Positions 47,301-50,116 of a DNA stretch of 64,000 nucleotides are shown here, piece by piece. How positions within the stretch are numbered: the stretch's first letter is position 1; the number at the start of each line of letters is the position of its first letter. Position numbers and translations under genes: made by a program. Origin of the DNA: Tretioscincus oriximinensis (taxonomy: Eukaryota; Chordata; Lepidosauria; Squamata; Gymnophthalmidae). The stretch spans positions 939,029 to 1,003,028 of the forward strand of contig JAJVDF010000300.1 in NCBI GenBank assembly GCA_022410635.1, written 5' to 3'. The notes under the pieces are model-generated. The model made no database searches. It saw only the letters and a program-made list of their open reading frames with translations, and was not told the origin of the DNA.

Positions 47301-47304
47301 TTGA
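20204..47304 (+). CDS. C6orf89: C6orf89 ortholog (bombesin receptor-activated protein), whole seven-exon coding span
   Basis: Joining 20204-20392, 22669-22834, 37411-37556, 37643-37755, 42788-42914, 45790-45913 and 47219-47304 gives 951 nt, 316 residues plus TGA. Every junction is GT-AG and in phase. Residues 1-54 are the hydrophilic, probably cytosolic N-terminus, closely matching the human protein. Residues 56-79 form one hydrophobic membrane segment (core 64-79), giving a type II topology. The rest is probably lumenal, with sequons at N131, N137 and N210, and cysteines at 120, 128, 138, 140, 236, 272, 276 and 311, mostly alignable to human. The human protein (about 347 residues, from memory) is reported as a Golgi membrane protein interacting with bombesin receptor BRS3 and enhancing histone deacetylase activity; its biochemistry is poorly defined. 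This product is about 30 residues shorter, mainly in exons 3 and 4 and at the last few residues. Identity is by recognition of conserved segments, not a search. Confidence 0.92.
20433..20460 (+). repeat. LINE 3' tail fragment (AGAATCATAGAGTTGGAAGG)
   Basis: A short motif typical of a CR1-related family, also at 37.79, 43.09 and, reversed, 51.22 kb. It lies only 40 bp past the donor of coding exon 1. Confidence 0.6.
20464..20752 (+). repeat. tRNA-derived SINE type A (diverged)
   Basis: AATCCAGCTATTCAAAAGC, GTGGTGGGCAAGATAGAATA, TATAAGCTGCTCTGAGTCCC, then a (CTC)n tail at 20728-20750. Confidence 0.75.
21022..21142. mobile_element. hAT-like MITE with perfect 8-bp target duplication
   Basis: The left end CAGGGTTGTCCAACTG and right end CAGTTGGACACCAGTG are inverted repeats matching at 13 of 16 positions. 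GTTTAGAT stands on both sides (21014-21021 and 21143-21150). It is 121 bp with no coding capacity. Confidence 0.82.
21700..22104 (+). mobile_element. CR1 (older subfamily), 5' part of a copy split by a MITE
   Basis: CTCAAGGGCCTGGAGCACC, CAACACTTAGGCCTCTTCAG and GAGGTGATCTGATCGAAGTG mark the CR1 C-terminus. A family P fragment seems inserted at about 21811-21895. The copy continues at 22262. Confidence 0.8.
22105..22261. mobile_element. mariner-like MITE inside a CR1
   Basis: TACTGCTCAAAACAATTAGG at the left pairs with CTTAATTGTTTTGAGCAGTA at the right, flanked by TA on both sides. The interior is also palindromic, with repeated AACATAACATGTTATGTTAA units. TA duplication and this terminus fit Tc1/mariner. 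The CR1 reading resumes directly after it. Confidence 0.88.
22262..22641 (+). mobile_element. CR1 3' part, ending about 28 bp before an exon
   Basis: It continues from 22104 with TATCACACAACACTAGGACC, includes GGTCTGTGGAATTTACTTCC, and ends around TCCTCTTATGTTGTTGTGTTC. Coding exon 2 starts at 22669. Confidence 0.82.
22669..22834 (+). CDS. C6orf89: C6orf89 coding exon 2 (residues 64-118 plus 1 nt)
   Basis: The acceptor is TTATTTTGCAG/GG and the donor is CAAA/GTAAGG. The exon encodes GLATLGLILLAAYFMIQPYT, the single transmembrane helix, followed by the start of the lumenal stem ending KKYMLQ. The order and spacing match the human protein. It leaves phase 1. A CR1 3' end stops only about 28 bp before the exon, so very little unique sequence is left for the branch point and pyrimidine tract. 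Confidence 0.95.
22835..23275. other. No feature recognised
   Basis: Start of the 14.6-kb intron. Confidence 0.4.
23283..23403. repeat. Palindromic repeat, family P (diverged)
   Basis: TGTTGTCCACATGCTGCTTTG, GCTGTGGACAGCAGGCTC and GGAATAAGGCTGATT. Confidence 0.45.
23745..24035 (+). repeat. tRNA-derived SINE type A (diverged)
   Basis: TTGGTGGTTAAGAGCAACTG head, CTTCAGCCAACCAAGCTGTTC, GGGAAGATAGATATAAGCCC and a TTCTCCTCCTCC tail. Confidence 0.75.
24055..24190 (+). repeat. tRNA-derived SINE type B, partial
   Basis: AACCAGTCTGGTGTGGGGTT, CCGGTTTGATTCTGCATCC and GAGACTTTGGGCTACTCG. Confidence 0.65.
24200..25070. other. No feature recognised
   Basis: Unassigned intronic sequence. Confidence 0.4.
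25075..25190 (-). mobile_element. CR1 3' UTR fragment, minus strand
   Basis: GAGGCCAGAGCACACCTAGT, CCAGCATTCTGTCTCC and CACCTGGACAGTC, the reversed CR1 3' UTR. Confidence 0.75.
25285..25475 (-). mobile_element. CR1 3' UTR fragment, minus strand (continues the previous one)
   Basis: GCAACTCAAGCAGAAGAAAG, TTGACTCCCTGCAAATGATA and TTGCTTCATCCTGGAGGCAG. A short family P piece separates the two parts. Confidence 0.75.
25630..25694 (+). repeat. 34-bp minisatellite, two units (GTGGTGGAAA type)
   Basis: Two units of AGTGGTGGAAAGATAGTGGT plus GGAAAACACCTGAC. Related units occur again at 26815-26907. Confidence 0.7.
25695..25877 (+). repeat. 37-bp minisatellite, five units
   Basis: Five units begin GGCTTGGAACTTTGGCAGCC and end CAGAGACCAATGGCA with few differences. 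The array ends against a CR1 RT fragment. Confidence 0.9.
25884..26002 (+). mobile_element. CR1 RT fragment, plus strand
   Basis: The translation LGWKLAKKQKTEGSNK in one frame and RSRIPQGSVLGPVLG in another matches the CR1 NWLKDRKQR and RSGVPQGSVLG stretch. It is frameshifted. Confidence 0.75.
26003..26175 (+). repeat. Purine-rich low-complexity tract
   Basis: About 170 bp of nearly uninterrupted GGAAGG, GAAAGAA and AAGAAGG motifs. Confidence 0.85.
26180..26510 (-). mobile_element. Probable L1-like LINE ORF2 fragment, minus strand
   Basis: The minus-strand translation includes RKLLVRWYILYKRLAEL, resembling the KxLxRWYxTPxRLxxI stretch near the L1 ORF2 C-terminus. It is short and degraded. 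Confidence 0.35.
26598..26717. mobile_element. hAT-like (Charlie/MER5-type) MITE
   Basis: The left end CTGTGGTTCCCAAC pairs with the right end GTTGGGAATCACAG. Flanks ACCTAGAA and CTCTAGAA agree at 6 of 8 positions, a decayed target duplication. Confidence 0.7.
26815..26907 (+). repeat. 34-bp minisatellite, second cluster (about 2.5 units)
   Basis: CAGTGGTGGAAAGGTAATAG and TAGTGGTGGAAAGATTGTGG units, with GGAAAACACYTG ends, match the cluster at 25630. Confidence 0.75.
26910..27440. other. No feature recognised
   Basis: Unassigned intronic sequence. Confidence 0.4.
27614..27927 (+). repeat. Polypyrimidine tract with (TTCTTG)n subrepeat
   Basis: About 310 bp almost wholly C and T (CTCCTTCTTCT units), ending in TTCTTGTTCTTCTTG repeats from about 27841 to 27915. 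It gives spurious Glu/Arg-rich minus-strand frames. Confidence 0.95.
27940..28215 (-). mobile_element. CR1-related LINE (second subfamily), minus strand
   Basis: CTTCCTTGCAGTTTTACCCC, CTTTTGCAGACTAAAAATCC and CCAGACCATTCACCATCC match the copy at 37.9-38.25 kb. Confidence 0.7.
28216..28855. other. No feature recognised
   Basis: Unassigned intronic sequence. Confidence 0.4.
28890..29020. repeat. Repeat family T
   Basis: TACAAAAGCTCAGGCTGCC, TTCTTGTTAGTCTCTATGGT and CAGACTAACATGGCTAATTC. Confidence 0.6.
29071..29479 (+). mobile_element. hAT-like non-autonomous element, long subfamily (copy G2)
   Basis: TACTGACCAGATTTTCTGGG to GGGTCATCTAGACAGCCTA, with ATATTCATGCTAATTTGCAC and GGCCCCGGTTGCCAGAGCCC inside. 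Flanks (CTGAAATA and TTTGAAAA) show no clear duplication. Confidence 0.72.
29480..30080. other. No feature recognised
   Basis: AT-rich intronic sequence. Confidence 0.4.
30085..30283 (-). mobile_element. CR1 3' UTR, minus strand, abutting a plus-strand CR1
   Basis: It starts with the reversed terminus ATACATAAGAACATAAAAGG and ends inside the 3' UTR at CTCAGAGGCAGTAC. Confidence 0.82.
30284..31375 (+). mobile_element. CR1 with internal deletion, plus strand
   Basis: The 5' part encodes ASLNKLNIDKSPGLDGIHPR (the early RT motif) and continues to VYLDFQKAFDKV and LFWIGNWLKD. At about 30906 it jumps to the C-terminal KIMHGIDRVNREK region, so the catalytic FADD part is deleted. It ends with CTTCTTATGTTCTTATG at 31357-31373. 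Confidence 0.88.
31376..31955 (-). mobile_element. CR1 fragment, minus strand, joined tail to body with the previous CR1
   Basis: From TTTCAAGGAGTGCCCTCTGG to CTCACCCAATTTCAATAAAT it is the reversed CR1 RT C-terminal half (KWQMHFNLSKCKIVHI). It ends exactly at a GC-rich tract. Confidence 0.85.
31956..32165. repeat. Very GC-rich tandem and inverted tract (GCCGCCGCTAACGCC units)
   Basis: About 210 bp of C-runs and repeated CCGCCGCTAACGCC words, with the inverted GGCGGCGTTAGCGGCGGGG at about 32050-32070. CpG-rich yet inside a repeat cluster. The unique-looking border on the right is ACCTTTTTTTCTAGAAAAAA, a possible hAT-like terminus at 32171-32194. Confidence 0.75.
32195..32525 (-). mobile_element. 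CR1 (older subfamily) fragment, minus strand
   Basis: CTGCTCGCTGCCANCTTCTCC, CCTCTGGGTGAAAAAAATAC and CATCTTTTGAGGCTGAAGAG-type words of the reversed CR1 C-terminus. Confidence 0.75.
32526..32984. other. No feature recognised
   Basis: Unassigned intronic sequence. Confidence 0.4.
32985..33262 (+). mobile_element. CR1 3' end, plus strand
   Basis: AGCTTGGATAGTTTCAAGAC to CTTTTTATGTTCTTATGTA, a standard 5'-truncated CR1 tail. Confidence 0.88.
33265..33740 (+). mobile_element. Possible LTR (retroviral-like), not confirmed
   Basis: AATAAA at 33629-33634 is followed by GTCAGCCTTTGCCCTCTGA and a pyrimidine- and TG-rich stretch, as in an LTR R/U5 region. Upstream are imperfect tandem units of about 50 bp (TTTCTGACTGTTCCCGACTT and related). 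No TG...CA ends or target duplication could be assigned. Confidence 0.3.
33804..34196 (+). mobile_element. hAT-like non-autonomous element, long subfamily (copy G3)
   Basis: TAGACTGACCAGATTTTATG to GAGTCATCTGGTGAGCCTA. Flanks CCATTGTT and CCATAGTC agree at 6 of 8 positions. The interior includes the GTGTGTGAGAATTTTTTGAA duplication. Confidence 0.74.
34197..34282. repeat. Palindromic repeat, family P (right half)
   Basis: CCATAGTCTATACCAGCATGTGG, ATAAGCCTGAATAAGGCTC and AGTGGGGGACAGGG. Confidence 0.6.
34373..34400 (+). repeat. (AAAT)n microsatellite
   Basis: About seven AAAT units. Confidence 0.9.
34401..34630. other. No feature recognised
   Basis: Unassigned intronic sequence. Confidence 0.35.
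34631..34820 (-). mobile_element. L2-like LINE 3' end, minus strand
   Basis: CCCCTCCCTATTCCCAAGCGG, GGCGGATTACAGAAGTAAATA and GTCTCCGCCAAAGGCCGGGG are 3'-region words of this LINE group. Confidence 0.5.
35160..35400 (-). repeat. tRNA-derived SINE type A, minus strand
   Basis: AGAAGAGGAGGAGAATT tail at the left, ACCTGAAGGCTTACATATG, AAGCTGGGTTGGTTGAGGC and GTAGAGGGCGCTCACCCCTC, the reversed SINE. Confidence 0.75.
35401..35890. other. No gene; weak family T fragment
   Basis: About 35455-35510 has TTGCTAGATATTCTGGACCC and AGACTAAGAGACC as in family T. The rest is unassigned. Confidence 0.35.
35895..36015 (-). mobile_element. CR1 3' terminus, minus strand
   Basis: ACATAAGAACATAAGAACAT (three terminal octamers), then GAGCCATACTGGATCAGGCC to CACCTGGGCAGTC. 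Confidence 0.88.
36100..36290 (+). repeat. tRNA-derived SINE type B
   Basis: GTCAGTTTGGTGCAATGGTT, GAAGCCAGCTGGGTGACTTT, CTCTCAGCCCCACCTACTTC and GATTGTCTGTTGTGGAGGAG. Confidence 0.8.
36295..36950 (-). mobile_element. LINE C-terminal ORF relic, family unassigned, minus strand
   Basis: Minus-strand frames contain WIMDIAIPGEGRIEEKQQEK and VVIGTLGAVPKDLSRHLQTI followed by TDKITVCQFQK. This IAIPGDxRxxEKxxEK and GALGxVPKxL string is a well-known non-LTR retrotransposon tail. Two frames and one N show decay. A (TTG)n/(CTA)n microsatellite adjoins it. Confidence 0.7.
36951..37018 (+). repeat. (TTG)n and (CTA)n compound microsatellite
   Basis: TCATTGTTGTTGTTGTTG followed by about ten CTA/CTG units. 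Confidence 0.9.
37019..37185 (+). repeat. tRNA-derived SINE type B, 3' part
   Basis: CTATGAAGCCAGTCAGGTGA, CTCTCAGCCCTGCCTACTTC and GGGGTATAGGGCAGGATATT. Confidence 0.78.
37411..37556 (+). CDS. C6orf89: C6orf89 coding exon 3 (residues 119-167)
   Basis: The acceptor is TTTCCTTCCAAAG/AG and the donor is ATCAAG/GTAACT. The first AG completes codon 119 with the last base of the previous exon. The translation has CQDWWGLDC, then sequons NGS (N131) and NCS (N137), and ends PVLIK. This matches the human WWTNDC ... NES ... NCT ... PLVIK order. The human segment just before the WW pair (about 20 acidic and proline-rich residues) is missing here. Either it was lost, or a small exon in the 14.6-kb upstream intron was not found. 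Confidence 0.88.
37643..37755 (+). CDS. C6orf89: C6orf89 coding exon 4 (residues 168-204 plus 2 nt)
   Basis: It begins after TCTTCTAAG with TGQYRSYNEMKHF, which aligns with the human TGKPLLEEEIQHF block, and ends SQPR before GTAAG. It is separated from exon 3 by an 86-bp intron. It is about ten residues shorter than the corresponding human stretch and poorly conserved after QHLYPE. It leaves phase 2. A CR1 copy begins about 35 bp past the donor. Confidence 0.88.
37791..38400 (-). mobile_element. CR1-related LINE (second subfamily), minus strand
   Basis: The minus strand encodes IVLLYSALVRLHLEYCVQF, GTFSLQKRRLREDLTAVYKY and RFRLDIRKNFLMGRVINQWD, a CR1-clade RT C-terminus distinct from the main CR1 group here. 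Its 3' end CAGAGTTGGAAGG lies 35 bp past the donor of coding exon 4. Confidence 0.85.
38401..38480. repeat. Short LINE 3' tail-like fragment
   Basis: GGCCTGCGACCTATGGTGAAGG then TTATAAATTCTTAAATAAAT, also seen near 19.78 kb. Confidence 0.4.
38570..38672. repeat. Repeat family T
   Basis: GATCTTGTCGCACCTTTGAG, TAAAAAAGTAGGCATTTCTG and GAAGTAGATTTGTCTACAAAG. Confidence 0.5.
38675..38730 (-). mobile_element. CR1 3' terminus fragment, minus strand
   Basis: CTTAAGAACATAAGAACATA and GGAGCCCTGCTGACTGGAGCC. It is immediately followed by a plus-strand CR1. Confidence 0.75.
38731..39174 (+). mobile_element. CR1 3' end with open C-terminal frame, plus strand
   Basis: It encodes MDRVNREKMFSLSHNTRTRR, FTQRVIGLWNLLPEEVVVAN and RFVDTKGINGS. 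It ends ACTTATGTTCTTATG. Confidence 0.9.
39195..39764. other. Weak family T piece, otherwise unassigned
   Basis: TTATTAGATATTCTGCACCC and AAGCTAACCAGATTACTTC at 39220-39263 are T-like. The rest is unassigned. Confidence 0.35.
39765..40223 (-). mobile_element. hAT-like non-autonomous element, long subfamily, reversed (copy G4)
   Basis: Reversed order of copies G1-G3: GGTGTGTACCCCGCCCCCCT, ACTGCACCACCACTAGGGGGC, TTCATGAATATGCAAATTG, then AGAAAATCTGGTCCATTTA. The left end is degenerate. Confidence 0.7.
40224..40484 (-). mobile_element. L2-like LINE fragment, minus strand
   Basis: AACCAAAGGCTAGGGTAAAG, GGATCGTTCCACAGTTTAGG and GAATTGGCCCCAGTTCAG match the L2-like 3' region near 8.8 and 52.6 kb. 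Confidence 0.55.
40485..40620 (+). mobile_element. CR1 3' fragment, plus strand
   Basis: GTAGCTAGCAACTTTAAGAC and CCTGAAGTATCATTTGCAGG. Confidence 0.75.
40621..40915 (-). mobile_element. CR1 3' end, minus strand
   Basis: AACATAAGAAGAGCCATACT through CCGGAGGCAGCATCCAGAC to GCCGATGACCCTCTAGGTG. It is inserted in, or joined to, the surrounding plus-strand CR1 pieces. Confidence 0.85.
40916..41470 (+). mobile_element. CR1 fragments (older subfamily), plus strand
   Basis: GACTGTCCAGGTGCAATTGG and CTCCTTTTACGTCCC end one piece. CATGCATGGGATATTTGAAG, GATCATCAGTTTGTGGAATT and GATTCCTGAAGTACCACTTG form the next. Confidence 0.75.
41471..41560. repeat. Palindromic repeat, family P
   Basis: GGCTCATCCCCATGCCAATGTAG, TTTGCCATAATCTACACTAG and ATGGCAGGTCTCTATTCC, inserted in CR1. 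Confidence 0.6.
41561..42105 (+). mobile_element. CR1 fragments, plus strand
   Basis: An older CR1 3' UTR piece to about 41680 is joined to a younger C-terminal piece from GTCTGGAGCACCACCCTTAT to CTTCTTATGCTCTCCTC. Confidence 0.8.
42106..42190 (-). mobile_element. L2-like LINE fragment
   Basis: AGAGTCATCCAATCTGGAAG and AGAGCACAGATTATTGTGGC match the segment near 9.41 kb. Confidence 0.5.
42191..42787. other. Intron sequence, no feature recognised
   Basis: Sequence leading to the acceptor of coding exon 5. No repeat recognised. Confidence 0.4.
42788..42914 (+). CDS. C6orf89: C6orf89 coding exon 5 (residues 205-247)
   Basis: The acceptor CCTTCACAG/A completes an Arg codon with the AG left by exon 4. 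It encodes RQDRMNTSQIRQEIFPTF, paralleling human RRPLNRSQMLRELFPVF and keeping the N-x-S sequon at N210. NCFLIRHP then matches human KCFFLHP with its cysteine. The donor is GATAAA/GTGAGT, phase 0. Confidence 0.92.
43085..43224 (-). mobile_element. CR1-related LINE (second subfamily), left part
   Basis: TAGAAACATAGAGTTGGAAG, CCAGCGCATGATTCACTAAAC and GAAGACCTCCACCAAAGGGG. It is interrupted at about 43225 and resumes at about 43618. Confidence 0.75.
43225..43617 (-). mobile_element. L2-like LINE 3' part inserted in a CR1-related LINE
   Basis: ATACTGTCCTATACCCAAAGG, CAGGGAGGTTAACAATAAAA, GGGGCTGCCACAGAGAAGAC and AAATTGGCAGCCAGTGCCG. Confidence 0.65.
43618..43985 (-). mobile_element. CR1-related LINE (second subfamily), right part
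   Basis: The minus strand encodes RYKLDIRKNFLVVGVLNQWD and QTRRLRGELKDVNKYLK. It continues the copy at 43085. Confidence 0.75.
43990..44845. other. No feature recognised
   Basis: Unassigned intronic sequence. Open frames here show no known domain. Confidence 0.4.
44850..44955 (+). repeat. tRNA-derived SINE type B, partial
   Basis: GAAGCCATCTGGGTGGGTGAC, CTTTGGGCTGGCCATAGC and CCCACTTACTTCACAGG. Confidence 0.6.
45030..45150 (-). mobile_element. L2-like LINE 3' end, minus strand
   Basis: CTCCACCCTATACCCAAAGG, AACAATAAAAACAACAG and repeats of AAAACAGTA. Confidence 0.55.
45365..45470. repeat. Repeat family T
   Basis: GTGAGCTTTTGTAGACAAG, CCCTTGCTAGACTTTCTGG and CCAGACTAACACAGATATTTC. Confidence 0.55.
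45472..45740 (+). repeat. tRNA-derived SINE type A, 3' part, just upstream of coding exon 6
   Basis: CTTAGCTTCAGCCAAACTAG, GTTTGTAAGCTGCTTTGAGT, GAGGTATAAAAACCCAG and then an extended pyrimidine tail (CTCTTCCTCCTCC and CTTCTTCTCC) to about 45740. The acceptor is at 45790. Confidence 0.78.
45790..45913 (+). CDS. C6orf89: C6orf89 coding exon 6 (residues 248-288 plus 1 nt)
   Basis: The acceptor is CATGTATTTCAG/A and the donor is GATATTG/GTAAGT. It encodes FVVGSGQ, a central IIP, CGEHC (C272 and C276) and EAGDI. These match human FIIGSGE, LIPP, CRRHC and EPGDI. The C-x3-C pair is the most recognisable lumenal feature. The intron just upstream ends with a SINE whose pyrimidine-rich tail runs to within about 50 bp of the exon. 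Confidence 0.93.
46020..46112. repeat. Repeat family T
   Basis: AATATCTAGCAAGGGGGCCT, GCACCTTGGAAACTAACAAG and ATGAGCTTTCATAAATAAAG. Confidence 0.6.
46113..46494. other. No feature recognised
   Basis: Intron 6 sequence without a recognised element. Confidence 0.35.
46496..46575. repeat. Palindromic repeat, family P (right half)
   Basis: GACCTGCCATAATCTATATT, GTGGGTGGCAGGTTCCTATTC and TTGAATAAGGCTGAGG. Confidence 0.6.
46576..47218. other. Intron 6 sequence, no feature recognised
   Basis: AT-rich, ending in the pyrimidine tract of the last acceptor. Confidence 0.4.
47219..47304 (+). CDS. C6orf89: C6orf89 terminal coding exon 7 (residues 289-316 and stop)
   Basis: The acceptor is TTCTTCTAAAG/GT. 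The last exon encodes YWTTSFNSRG then EPVVVCDGSAI and TGA at 47302-47304. It matches human HWKVYVIARG and PLVICDGTAF. The human protein continues with three further residues after AF; here the stop comes after the Ile, so the C-terminus is slightly shorter. Confidence 0.93.
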
Positions 47305-48799
47305 AATACCTGAGCATAGAACCCGTTGCAGCATAAGAAGATTCAGAATCAAAGACGAGGACCTAGCGTGCAGGAGAGATAAGGATTAGCCGCAGTTTGC
47401 AGGGATGGGTTCTCTTTCTCNTACCCTGCGCACCCTGCAGGGGAAGAAGCCATACACTTCAAAAGGGCAACTCTTCCTTGACTTGGCATTTAACGAGATG
47501 TTTTCAGCAGGAATTGAGGGACATTTTTTTCTTTTGTGGCTTTGTACAGATTTGCCCCTCAAATTGAACCGGTTTGTGTTGGGTGAGGGACTGCTGTGTG
47601 GACACTGCAGAACTTATTCTTACAAAACCATTCCCGGTATCCCAATGAACTGACGTCAGCATTGCTGACTATTTTATAAGACGGTTGTATTTCTGCTAAA
47701 GGAGCAGATGACTGGAATCCCATCCGGAGGCNTCAGAATGTTACGGAATGATTTCGCTCAGGGGTTTATTCTGCATTACAGCTCGAATGTAACAATTTTN
47801 TCCAGAAACACAATTGTTTCCTCCCACCATCTGGTAATGCCACCCAGCTGGTATTCTTTAGGTGGGAAACCCCATTTGCCCCAGTTCTACAGTGATGATT
47901 GTCCAAAGCAAAGTATGTCCCCTTGACAAAGAGGAACAGTTTGAAACATGTACTTTTCCACATGCTTCCACGAACAATGAAATCGGGGTCAGTCGAACGC
48001 CAAATCCAAAGGGTTTTTGAAATGACTAATAGTTGTCAAGCAGCCAAATTTCTTAGATTGCTGTTCTTTAGAAAAAAAGAAAATTCAGCCATTTCGAACT
48101 GTGCTGAGTACTGTATTTTTCGAGGTATCTGGGCTGGATGTTCTCTTCAGATGTTAGTCTAATGCAATCACATTCACTTGAGCCTATGAAATGCTTCCAA
48201 TGGAAATTTTGCTTGAATATTGTCCAGGATTTTTTTCTTAAAAAAAAGAAAAGGAAAGAAGTATCTGGGTATAATAGGAACAAATCAATTTTTGAGGCTT
48301 GTGCCAAGTATGCTGTCTTCTTTTGTGTGTTTTTTTAATTTTTTGCTGGTGATTTTTCATGTCTTCNCGCATGGCTTGGAATGGGAGTTCATTTCTGCGC
48401 TGATTCCAGGCTTTCTNTTCCCCTAGGTCAGGGGCTCATCTCTCCTGTGCCTTTGGAGAAGATCAATTTCATGTATGTGCTGTCTGCAGTTGCAGCAGTT
48501 CTTCCCAGGAACGAATCNCTAAAGGTCCTGGTGGGTCAAGATAATCCACAGGTGCTGCCGGCGTCAGTCAGAGTGCAGCAAAGAGGGTCTGGGGATAGAT
48601 TTTAACATGTTTATGGGTTATGAGGGATTTTTCTGTTCTCANAATGAGAAGTAAATATGTCTGTAAATATAGGTCAGTTTTGAGAAGGGATTGGAATACT
48701 GTCAGGTTTTTTTTTTAATTAGAACGTTGCCTGGGATATATTGAATACTCAAAGTGGCCCTGTTCTGTTAAGTGGTTTTCAGATAGAGAGCCTGTTGCA
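47305..48799 (+). other. C6orf89: Probable C6orf89 3' UTR, end undetermined
   Basis: This follows the stop codon directly and holds no recognisable dispersed repeat for about 1.5 kb, unlike the surrounding sequence. I see no strong AATAAA in this stretch, so the polyadenylation site may be non-canonical or further downstream. The first clear repeat is the fold-back element starting near 48800. Confidence 0.5.
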
Positions 48800-49015
48800 T
48801 CAGAATGGGCTCTTCCGCCAGTATACTAGTGAAACCCGGTTTTGAAGTGTCTCACAGTTTTTGCTGAAAAAACTTTTTTTCAAAAAAATAATTTTTTTTT
48901 AAAAAAATTCTCTTTTAAATTTTTTTCCCTCAGGAAAAACTGTGAGGCACCACAAAACCAGGTTTTCACCCCTCCAAAAGGGATCATCTGGTCAGTCTAG
49001 AAGAGCCCATTCTGA
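48800..49015. mobile_element. Fold-back hAT-like MITE with an outer 16-bp inverted repeat (copy F5)
   Basis: The core from GAAACCCGGTTTTGAAGTG to GGGATCATCTGGTCAGTCTA pairs through CACAGTTTTTGCTGA and its complement. Outside it, TCAGAATGGGCTCTTC (48800-48815) and GAAGAGCCCATTCTGA (49000-49015) are exact inverted complements. The left family terminus is lost. Confidence 0.75.
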
Positions 49016-49595
49016 GACAATAGAACCGTCTCTATAGCTTCCCCCTCCTCTCTTGCTTCTCCTTCTGCCCTTCCGTTCCTGCTGCTTCCCCTCCCTCCCT
49101 CCTCACTGCCTCCCTGTTCTCCCTCCTCTTGCCTCTTCTGTCTCCTACTCCTCTTCACTTGTTTGCTGCACATGGCGGGAAGCTTGGCACCTGTGGACGG
49201 CCATATTGCAATGGTCTTCCCACCCCTGGAGTGTAAGTTCTGGCTCTAAAATAGTGGCGGCCATGATTTTGGGGGCTCCCTTGGCTGCTGCTATTTTGGA
49301 GGTGGGACTTCCGGTCCAAGGCTATAAAGACGATTATAGAATTATTTAGGGTTCTAATGAATGCTGATCTTCAAACACAGACACATCCCTTATTATATTT
49401 TTAGCTGATGGCAAGATCACCATGGAACTAGGCAGCAGTTATTCTTTAGATCAGGTAGCTGGCTTTTTTCGTCTTCCTTTTGTATATTTAGACTGCTCAC
49501 AGTCTGCAAGACAAATACAGGCTGCCCCAAAAAACAGGAGAGACAATTACGAATATTTTTTGGTTCTGCAATTCCCTCTTGCTGCCCTTGCCAAA
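49016..49595. other. Pyrimidine-rich then unassigned sequence
   Basis: CT-rich at 49038-49160. No exon recognised. Confidence 0.35.
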
Positions 49596-50116
49596 AAACA
49601 GGAGGGATGGGTGAGAAGGCCTTTTAGCTTGTGGGGGGTAGTGGAGGATATTTGTTTCTGCTGTTGTATTTCTTCAGTTAAAATTGCTCCGAATTTGGAT
49701 TGTACTCATAGAAGACACTTTATTTCTATTTTTGCCACATGCCTGGTTTGGGAATGGGAGGTCTTCCTTTTTTTTTGTTGCCCCAAAGAGGTAGCCATCA
49801 TTTTCCATAGATTCTCTAATAGGGACTTTTATGCCCCGCTCTGGAAAAACCTCACAAAACGATATCACTTCTGCCCCCCAGAAGTAATGTCATTTCCGGC
49901 TCTGCCCCCCATGAGTGATGTAACTAATTTCTCCCGCGCTTCAGAAATTTCTCACATGCTTTGTGGATTTCTGGTTTGTTTTGTGGGTTTTTAGCGCATA
50001 CAAGCTTTTGTGAGGTGGTGGTGGATGTGCATATTGGTGGGTGATTTGCAAATTCACAAATATACAAATTGGCGTGAACATTAATTACCCCGGTTTGGGC
50101 TTCAGAAAGTCTAGTT
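49596..50116 (+). mobile_element. hAT-like non-autonomous element, longest subfamily (copy G6)
   Basis: It shares the central block GAGAAGGCCTTTTAGCTTGTG to CCCCAAAGAGGTAGCCATCA with 10560-10980, then TGCATATTGGTGGGTGATTT and AGAAAGTCTAGTTTA. The left terminus is not clear. Confidence 0.62.
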
